Part shown: positions 21,685-26,540 of the stretch, in pieces | Layout: every line of letters begins with the position of its first letter | How positions within the stretch are numbered: the first letter of the stretch is position 1 | The notes under the pieces: generated by a model | What the model was told of the DNA's origin: nothing | Databases searched by the model: none | Seen by the model: only the letters and a program-made list of their open reading frames with translations | Assembly (NCBI GenBank): GCA_021152555.1 | Contig: JAGKVE010000026.1 | Coordinates: forward strand, 1-26,540 | Origin: Bacteroidia bacterium | GTDB lineage: Bacteria; Bacteroidota; Bacteroidia; Bacteroidales; Paludibacteraceae | Direction: 5' to 3' | Length of the DNA: 26,540 nt | Program-made: the position numbers and the translations under genes

Positions 21685-22626
21685 TTAGTAACGTGCGTGG
21701 TGTAAAAACTCGATGTTTACTTCTTTGTTCGGCTGGTGATTGCCGTACGCAACGCCGATCTGACGCATCGCATCAATCCGCTGCGACTCCAAGTCGATAC
21801 CGTCCTGATACATCTTCATCTCGAATTTCCAGTCATCCAGCACCTTACCCTTGATCTCTTTGTACAGCTCCATCGCCTCGCCGTAGCATTTGGCATCCGG
21901 CAGGATGTTCGTCAGGTACTCACCTGCAGCCGCAGCGCCATCGGCATTCTGTTGCGCAGCCCAAGCCGCACGAGCCTGCGCCAGGTTAACCTGGCATTGG
22001 TTATCGATATACGCCTGATAGATGTCCTTGCCGGCCTTAAGCGCTGCGTCGTAGTGCTTCGATTGTTGCGGGATGAGCGCTACGTAGAAGATCGCCTCTT
22101 CGTACTGCTTCATCGAGGAGAGGTACTGCGCTTTTTTGATCAGCGCCTCGCCTTCATGATCGTAATATTCGATGATCTTCTGCTTGCCTTCCTCAACGAA
22201 CTTAGCAATCTGCGGACTCTGTACCGGCATGCGGCTGAGAGCGTTCAGATAGCATTTGTTCTCCGTCTCGCCCAGACCCTTTACGGTCATCGAGGTCGAA
22301 GAAAAAATGGTCTTTGCGTACGCATCGAAAATATAGAGGTTCATCTCCATCTTCTCTGATATTTTTGCAGGAGGGCCGGGGATGATATCCTTATCCAGCG
22401 GCGTAGTTGTTACTGTCAGCAGGAACTGTCCGTTATAGTCGATTCCGGCGATGCCGTTACGGGTTAAGAGCTGAGTGAGCTTGTTCTCAATCAGCGCTTT
22501 CGCACCCTTCGGGAACGGCTCCTGGTCATCCGCTGCGTATACGGAAATGGGCAGGTACTGGGTCTCTGCCGCGAACATGGTAGCGCTCATTAGCGCAGCT
22601 ACTATAAAAGAATATACTCGTTTCAT
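21685..22626 (-). CDS. Exported protein with a CsgG-like N-terminal part and TPR-like helices
   Basis: The 313-residue product has a signal peptide (MKRVYSFIVAALMSATMFAA). Residues about 22-130 (LPISVYAADDQEPFPKGAKA, LIENKLTQLLTRNGI, then strands QFLLTVTTTP and MEMNLYIFDAYA) show the beta-alpha-beta pattern of CsgG/TolB-N-like domains. From about 165 a helical part resembles TPR units (ALIKKAQYLSSMKQYEEAIF; HYDAALKAGKDIYQAYI). The conserved-looking C terminus, KVLDDWKFEMKMYQDGIDLE, is one I associate with Bacteroidales hypothetical proteins, but I cannot name the family. It lies between the DUF6175-like gene (45 bp) and the 445-residue gene (3 bp). The fold assignment is by eye. Confidence 0.72.
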   Translation of the reverse strand: MKRVYSFIVAALMSATMFAAETQYLPISVYAADDQEPFPKGAKALIENKLTQLLTRNGIAGIDYNGQFLLTVTTTPLDKDIIPGPPAKISEKMEMNLYIFDAYAKTIFSSTSMTVKGLGETENKCYLNALSRMPVQSPQIAKFVEEGKQKIIEYYDHEGEALIKKAQYLSSMKQYEEAIFYVALIPQQSKHYDAALKAGKDIYQAYIDNQCQVNLAQARAAWAAQQNADGAAAAGEYLTNILPDAKCYGEAMELYKEIKGKVLDDWKFEMKMYQDGIDLESQRIDAMRQIGVAYGNHQPNKEVNIEFLHHARY

Positions 22627-22638
22627 AACAGTCTGTAT

Positions 22639-22667
22639 GGTAAATTGTAAATGACCAAATAGTAAAT
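22639..22667. repeat. Degenerate 7/8-bp spacer
   Basis: GGTAAAT, TGTAAAT, GACCAAAT and AGTAAAT fill most of the 45-bp gap between two minus-strand genes. GGTAAAT and GACCAAAT also occur in the same order at 7421-7443, there on the strand that is coding. Confidence 0.65.
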
Positions 22668-22671
22668 AGTT

Positions 22672-23622
22672 TTATTTCTCTCCTAAGACGATGACCGCTC
22701 TTCCGAGCCCCTTGACAAGTACTTTGGACGGAATGTTATACGGCTCTTTCTTAAGCATTTTGCTCAATTGTCTTGCAAAACCGTTAGCGTCAATGGCCCG
22801 TCCGCGCTCGTCGTAAACAGGTATACGTACCTGGGTGAAATTCGCTACGTTCTCGCTTGCGTACGGCATTGTGAAACGACCTTGTACGGTGTTCAGCTGC
22901 AGCCAGTTATTGATGACGTCCAGCAGCTCGTCATCGCCGAACTCGGTTTCCAAATCAATACCAGCGGCGTTGTTGGCAAAGACCTTGATATCCAACGTGA
23001 TCTCACGACCGATCGTCTGCATCTCGGTAAAATGATCCAAGAGACGGTTGTTGAAATTATCCATATTGGCTACGATCGCTTCCTCCAACAGCACATCAAC
23101 ATCTGCGGAAAACGAAGGAGCTCCTGTACCCGAAGCCGCACCGATGGACTTACTCGTATAAGCATCGCGGCCTTCGAGGATATAACTCAGCGAGTGCTTC
23201 GGACCAAAATCCTTCACGTCCCACGTGAGTTCCAAAATGATATCGCACTTTGCCGTACGCGCCACCTCGTCCAACGGACTCTCCGCCAGATCGTTACCGG
23301 CTTTGCTCGTCGTGAGGTTGTCCTCCATACGACGTTGCTCGAGGTTCTTGATCTCCTGCTCGAGACTCTTGAGCGGGAATTGGCGTTCCGCCATCAAGTC
23401 ATTCAGTTTGGCAATCGCTAACTTCAGGCCTATGTTCTCTTGCAATGCCTGTTTGTAGTTCGGTACTTTGACGGTTGTACCCATATTCTCTACCTCCGTG
23501 TAGTAGCCATTGGAGATACACCACACATCCGACGGAATGACCATCAATTCGGGTTTCTTAATCTGCGCACTCGCTACCAACGCTACCAGCGCCATCACGA
23601 GAGTAAAAATATACTTTTTCAT
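22672..23622 (-). CDS. DUF6175-like exported protein
   Basis: The 316-residue product starts with a signal peptide, MKKYIFTLVMALVALVASA, cleaved before Gln20. The mature start, KPELMVIPSDVWCISNGYY, with NYKQALQENIGLKLAIAKLN, LMAERQFPLKSLE and KCDIILELTWDV, fits my recollection of the Bacteroidales DUF6175 family. The ordering (a strand ending in P-S-D, a long helix, a strand in a D-I-I-L-E-L context) resembles a CsgG-type nucleotide-free fold. A second domain from about 205 (REITLDIKVFANNA) contains a further beta-alpha region and ends LVKGLGRAVIVLGEK. The biochemical role is unknown. It is preceded by an 11-unit heptamer spacer. The family name is moderately sure; the CsgG-like reading is inference. 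Confidence 0.75.
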   Translation of the reverse strand: MKKYIFTLVMALVALVASAQIKKPELMVIPSDVWCISNGYYTEVENMGTTVKVPNYKQALQENIGLKLAIAKLNDLMAERQFPLKSLEQEIKNLEQRRMEDNLTTSKAGNDLAESPLDEVARTAKCDIILELTWDVKDFGPKHSLSYILEGRDAYTSKSIGAASGTGAPSFSADVDVLLEEAIVANMDNFNNRLLDHFTEMQTIGREITLDIKVFANNAAGIDLETEFGDDELLDVINNWLQLNTVQGRFTMPYASENVANFTQVRIPVYDERGRAIDANGFARQLSKMLKKEPYNIPSKVLVKGLGRAVIVLGEK

Positions 23623-23626
23623 AATT

Positions 23627-23703
23627 CTCTAAACTCTAAACACTAAACACTAAACATTAAACATTAAACATTAAACATTAAACATTAAACATTAAACACT
23701 AAA
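23627..23703. repeat. 11-unit heptamer array, consensus CATTAAA (coding strand TTTAATG)
   Basis: Eleven contiguous 7-bp units fill 77 bp: CTCTAAA twice, CACTAAA twice, CATTAAA six times, CACTAAA once. A twelfth unit, CATTAAT (23704-23710), covers the stop codon of the upstream gene. On the coding strand each perfect unit gives TTTAATG, so TAATG stop-start overlaps recur every 7 nt and form nested four-codon mini-ORFs (MFNV). Confidence 0.95.
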
Positions 23704-23705
23704 CA

Positions 23706-24200
23706 TTAATACCTTCCTTCCTTCGGTATTATTCCGTCATCCTGTAGTTTCTTTTTCAGCCCGGCACGGTCAACGGTCACAGTACCGGTTTCTACCATCT
23801 GGCGTCCGTCACGTTCGTAACCGGTGGTAACAGCACGCCGGTCTTTATAACTGGTGAACTGTTTCCAGGGGCCGTTATCGCTGAAAAAGGCATTCCAGTA
23901 GTCTTCATATTTCTCCTGTGCATTCATGTCAAAACACAGCGGTTTGAGGTCTGAAACACCATTATTGGCGGCCTTGACACCGTTGAAAATGACTTCTTTT
24001 ACCACTTTGCGCTGCGCGTCAGTAAAGGCGGTAACTGCATCTTTCGAACGAACTTGTGTGCGGATGACGTAGCTTCCGTCAAAATTAGCGCTCAGCACTT
24101 GGCTCGGCTGGTCATAATATGCCTGTGAGCGCTTCGGACCGCAGCTAACCAAAGAAAGAACAAAGGTACAAAGTACAACGAACAAAAATAACTTTTTCAT
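23706..24200 (-). CDS. Small LPP20/FlgT-N-like lipoprotein, paralogue of 24214-24711
   Basis: The 164-residue product starts MKKLFLFVVLCTFVLSLVSC, with a lipobox LVSC, so it is probably lipid-anchored. The body is GSYVIRTQVRSKDAVTAFTD, QRKVVKEVIFNGV, YWNAFFSDNGPWKQF and ETGTVTVDRAGLKKKLQDDG. This order of a strand, an A-x-A-x-R-x-A-V-type helix, a y-x3-FF block and a V-x-V-D-x2-L-x3-L ending resembles LPP20 or the FlgT N domain. The preceding gene product aligns throughout (FFSDNG with FFSDGG; LQDDGII with LEAAGII), so the two are duplicates. I start at ATG 24200; a TTG at 24209 is three codons upstream. The stop codon is the first unit of the heptamer ladder. Confidence 0.75.
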   Translation of the reverse strand: MKKLFLFVVLCTFVLSLVSCGPKRSQAYYDQPSQVLSANFDGSYVIRTQVRSKDAVTAFTDAQRKVVKEVIFNGVKAANNGVSDLKPLCFDMNAQEKYEDYWNAFFSDNGPWKQFTSYKDRRAVTTGYERDGRQMVETGTVTVDRAGLKKKLQDDGIIPKEGRY

Positions 24201-24213
24201 AACTCTCAATTAT

Positions 24214-24711
24214 TTAAAAACCTGAATTCAAACCACGGATGATACCTGCCGCTTCGAGAGCTTTGCGCAAGTCATCCTTGCGTACGGACACTATTACGCC
24301 CACTTTGTATTCTTTTCCGACTTTGACGGTTTCTGTTGTGCCCTCAATGATAGACGCATATTTCTGGAACTCGCCTCCGTCAGAAAAGAAACTGTTGAAA
24401 TAGTCCTTGTTCTGTGTCTCTGCCCCCGGGTTATTGGCTAATGGACGCTGGCTGACGCAGCCTTGTCCTCCACCGTAACCTTTGAAGATAACGCCATGCA
24501 CGGCATTCTTGCGGCACTGGTTCTCGGCCACAGCTGCTTTTTTACTATAACTCCATACCTTTACCAAGTATGTTCCCTGAATGGCATTTCCTGCGCATTC
24601 AATCTCATAGCGGAACTGATTTGTGTCTTTGTCCGCTTTTTTCTTGCTGATGCTTGCTGTTGCAGGCAGACAAGTAGCCGCAACGAGTAATAACAAAAGA
24701 AATTTTCTCAT
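24214..24711 (-). CDS. Small LPP20/FlgT-N-like exported protein, first gene of the cluster
   Basis: The 165-residue product has a signal-peptidase-I signal (MRKFLLLLLVAATCLPATA) and no lipobox, unlike its paralogue downstream. Body motifs are RYEIECAGNAIQGTYLVKVW, AVAENQCRKNAVHGVIFKGY, YFNSFFSDGGEFQKYAS and VIVSVRKDDLRKALEAAGII. The Gly-rich stretch GYGGGQGC contains two of the few cysteines. It heads five minus-strand genes that appear co-transcribed. The 72-bp gap upstream contains no consensus TAnnTTTG promoter, so transcription may start further right or from a divergent promoter type. The function is unknown. Confidence 0.75.
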   Translation of the reverse strand: MRKFLLLLLVAATCLPATASISKKKADKDTNQFRYEIECAGNAIQGTYLVKVWSYSKKAAVAENQCRKNAVHGVIFKGYGGGQGCVSQRPLANNPGAETQNKDYFNSFFSDGGEFQKYASIIEGTTETVKVGKEYKVGVIVSVRKDDLRKALEAAGIIRGLNSGF

Positions 24712-24783
24712 AATATTCTGATTTTAGTTGTTAATTTCTTAAATCCGGTTCTGTCCCATAGGGCGTGGGAGGTGTGTTTTTCT

Positions 24784-25839
24784 TTATTCAAACATCATAC
24801 TCACCCCAATCTGGCTGTAGTTGCTAATGGAACGGAACTGTCCGTACGGGCAGTTTCCGTGATAGGCACGTACGCCCAATGCGATACGTGAGAAAGGGCC
24901 ATCATACGCGGGCGTGTTATAACGTGCGCCCACGAATATATTATAGGTAAATACGCGCCGCTCGGGCTGCATATTCTTCGGGTTGTCAGCGTTAGTTACG
25001 CTCAGGTCATACCCGTAACACTCGCGGTTACGGATTTCTGCCGACGCAATGCCTTGAAAACCATGTTTGCTGCTTGGCGACTGGTATTGGTACTGGAGAT
25101 ATATTTCCCACGGGTTACGTTTTCCATACGGCACGGCTTTTGTCCCTTTAGGGTCTATGATGGACGAATCGCCGGCGTCCGGGTCCATATTGAACCAACC
25201 GCCTCCCCATAGAACCATAAGCCCCAACCGGAAACAATGGTTTTGTGCAAAACGGTCTTCGGCTTCGTTAAAAGTGAAAACAAATTCTGTATAATTATAG
25301 GACACATTGACGCGTCTGAGTGCATAGTTTCGGTCAATATAACGGATTTGCAACTCGTCGCCAATGTGCGTTGACTCATGCTTGAACGGACTCCATTGGA
25401 TGGAGTAGTTCTTTGCGAATCCGCGGTTCAGGCGGTGTAGGAAAGTGACAGTAGGCAGGCCAATACGGTAGTCGGTGTCGACGATAGGAGAGGTGCTCGT
25501 CTCGAACAAGTCCATCCAAAGGTTGGCACTCATATGAATGTTTACAGTCAGGGCAAAAGTGCTGTCTTTCAGGTTGCCCGACCATATAGGCAGGTTCAGC
25601 CCGAACAACCCCATCGTCTGCCAGCGGTACGGTGTACCGGAGTGTGAGCCATAGTCATAGACGGCGTTGTTGGTGCAATACGGCACGTCCATACGCGGGA
25701 AATTCGGGTGCATGTCTGCGTAGAGACTATGTCCGAACTGCGCGTAGCGGAAGAATCCACGCCCGATAAGGGACGTGGATTCTGCGCACAGCGTTATCGC
25801 CATGAGAACACAAAGCCCTATGAGCGATAACCGTTTCAT
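24784..25839 (-). CDS. Outer-membrane beta-barrel protein, DUF1207-like
   Basis: The 351-residue product has a signal peptide (MKRLSLIGLCVLMAITLCA) and a series of amphipathic strands with aromatic girdles (LQIRYIDRNYALRRVNVSYN, TEFVFTFNE, EIYLQYQYQS). It ends ISNYSQIGVSMMFE with a terminal aromatic residue, as barrel proteins do. The motif SPFKHESTHIGDE (150-162), with two His and two Glu, recalls DUF1207 proteins (YH-x-SSHLGDE), whose role is unknown. It could be a channel, or an enzyme using the His/Glu cluster. It is separated from the small paralogue gene by 72 bp and from the next barrel gene by 34 bp. Confidence 0.72.
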   Translation of the reverse strand: MKRLSLIGLCVLMAITLCAESTSLIGRGFFRYAQFGHSLYADMHPNFPRMDVPYCTNNAVYDYGSHSGTPYRWQTMGLFGLNLPIWSGNLKDSTFALTVNIHMSANLWMDLFETSTSPIVDTDYRIGLPTVTFLHRLNRGFAKNYSIQWSPFKHESTHIGDELQIRYIDRNYALRRVNVSYNYTEFVFTFNEAEDRFAQNHCFRLGLMVLWGGGWFNMDPDAGDSSIIDPKGTKAVPYGKRNPWEIYLQYQYQSPSSKHGFQGIASAEIRNRECYGYDLSVTNADNPKNMQPERRVFTYNIFVGARYNTPAYDGPFSRIALGVRAYHGNCPYGQFRSISNYSQIGVSMMFE

Positions 25840-25865
25840 TGAATTAAAAAATAATTGTTTGAGCT

Positions 25866-25889
25866 ACGCTACATTAGAATTTGTAGCGT
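25866..25889 (-). terminator. Hairpin overlapping the 3' end of the barrel-protein gene
   Basis: ACGCTAC (25866-25872) and GTAGCGT (25883-25889) pair as a 7-bp stem around a 10-nt loop that contains the stop codon at 25874. On the minus strand it is followed, after about 12 nt, by a T-rich run. It may stop some transcripts before the next gene. Confidence 0.5.
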
Positions 25890-26458
25890 ACACCCAGAGC
25901 GATACATGTCATTTCCCAATAGAAACCTGCCTCTGCGCCACCGTTCTGGTTGTCAAACAGACCAGCACCGAGCGTGGGACGCCAGTCCAGCGAGAGTTGG
26001 AGCGGGAACCAGAAATCGTACTCAAATCCGGCACGTCCGGCTGCACCAATGAAGCCCCAGTTATATGCACCGCCTGTAGCACCTATACCGGGAACATTTG
26101 TCCATGCGTCCCAGCCGAAACCACCGGCAATACCGGCACCTAAATACCAGTGCCACTCACCTTTATGCTCCCAAGGGAACTTGGCGCCAAACGGATCAAT
26201 CCAGTCGTAAGTTACGGCTGCTTGAACCGAATTACCCCATGAACGTCCATGTGTGCGAGTACCGCCTACATTACGCCAGAAATCGGTACGACCGTCAACA
26301 GACCAACCGACTTCAACCTCCAGCATGTTGCTGTCGCCGAAACCGTGCTGATAACTAACGCCGTCAAATGCACCCAGACGACCACCAATAGCGCGAGGCT
26401 GAGCATACATAGCTACACTTGCCAATGCAAGTACTGCTACAAAAAAGATTTTTTTCAT
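25874..26458 (-). CDS. Small outer-membrane beta-barrel protein
   Basis: The 194-residue product has a signal peptide (MKKIFFVAVLALASVAMYA, cleaved before Gln20). The mature protein alternates hydrophobic and polar residues in about eight strands with Gly/Trp/Tyr girdles (MLEVEVGWSV, VQAAVTYDW, WYLGAGIAGGFGW, GRAGFEYDF, LQLSLDWRPTLGAG). It ends MTCIALGVRYKF with the terminal Phe recognised by the BAM machinery. It looks like an OmpA/OmpW-size barrel without a peptidoglycan-binding domain. The function is unknown. Only 34 bp separates it from the next barrel gene, so the two may be co-expressed in part. Confidence 0.8.
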   Translation of the reverse strand: MKKIFFVAVLALASVAMYAQPRAIGGRLGAFDGVSYQHGFGDSNMLEVEVGWSVDGRTDFWRNVGGTRTHGRSWGNSVQAAVTYDWIDPFGAKFPWEHKGEWHWYLGAGIAGGFGWDAWTNVPGIGATGGAYNWGFIGAAGRAGFEYDFWFPLQLSLDWRPTLGAGLFDNQNGGAEAGFYWEMTCIALGVRYKF

Positions 26459-26514
26459 TTTACCTTAAATAATTTTTAATTGCTTGCTTATATCTGTCCC
26501 TTTGTCCCCCTCCT

Positions 26515-26540
26515 CCCTCCCTTGAGGGGAGGGTCGGGGT
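26515..26540. repeat. GC-rich REP-like hairpin element, copy 2 (cut by window edge)
   Basis: CCCTCCC (26515-26521) pairs with GGGAGGG (26527-26533) around TTGAG, followed by TCGGGGT. The order of a 7-bp C/G-rich stem and then CGGGGT matches copy 1 at 5654-5688. The element lies 57 bp upstream of the small barrel gene. Confidence 0.6.

Overview
The window looks like chromosome of a member of the Bacteroidales (Bacteroidota), probably an uncultured gut or rumen-type lineage. The evidence is five promoters of the Bacteroidota type (TTTG, 20 bp, TAnnTTTG; one has a CTTG -33 box), AT-rich leaders without strong Shine-Dalgarno sequences, Bacteroidales-style SSB, TonB and Prs proteins, and many envelope proteins of families mostly seen in this order. 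I see no complete mobile element, CRISPR array, rRNA or tRNA.

Layout. 1-78 is the start of a TonB-type energy transducer running off the left edge. 237-3049 is an AT-rich pair, a polysaccharide flippase and an asparagine-synthase-like protein that overlap by ATGA and look like the end of a surface-glycan locus. 3092-5547 (minus) holds a FemAB/GNAT-type acyltransferase, SSB and a lipoprotein. 5548-6258 is the largest non-coding stretch: divergent promoters, a GC-rich REP-like hairpin, an AT palindrome and an unusual array of 11-bp repeats. 6259-9851 (plus) encodes a secreted endonuclease/exonuclease/phosphatase-family protein, a short DUF4290-like protein, PRPP synthetase and a glutaminyl-cyclase-like M28 lipoprotein. 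9899-13033 is a 1044-residue surface protein with InlB-like repeats, followed by an 87-codon fragment that carries the same C-terminal tail. 13536-19288 (plus) has an orphan response regulator with Glu at the phospho-acceptor site, Rpe, a short ComEC, a secreted protein with the same tail, XseA and a ComEA-like helix-hairpin-helix protein. It meets a minus-strand XerC/D-type recombinase with no gap.

20344-26458 (minus) holds seven consecutive exported proteins. Five of them form a tight cluster in which several members have a CsgG/LPP20/FlgT-like look, including two clear paralogues. This is my best candidate for an undescribed envelope system.

Two patterns cut across genes. First, many short intergenic spacers are built from 7-bp (once 8-bp) tandem repeats that abut or contain stop and start codons; several form ladders of overlapping stop-start motifs (TAATG, TGATG). 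Second, three proteins share a C-terminal tail of about 25 residues (K-x2-x-D-G-x-L-x-I-x-R, then Y-x3-G), which may be a sorting signal.
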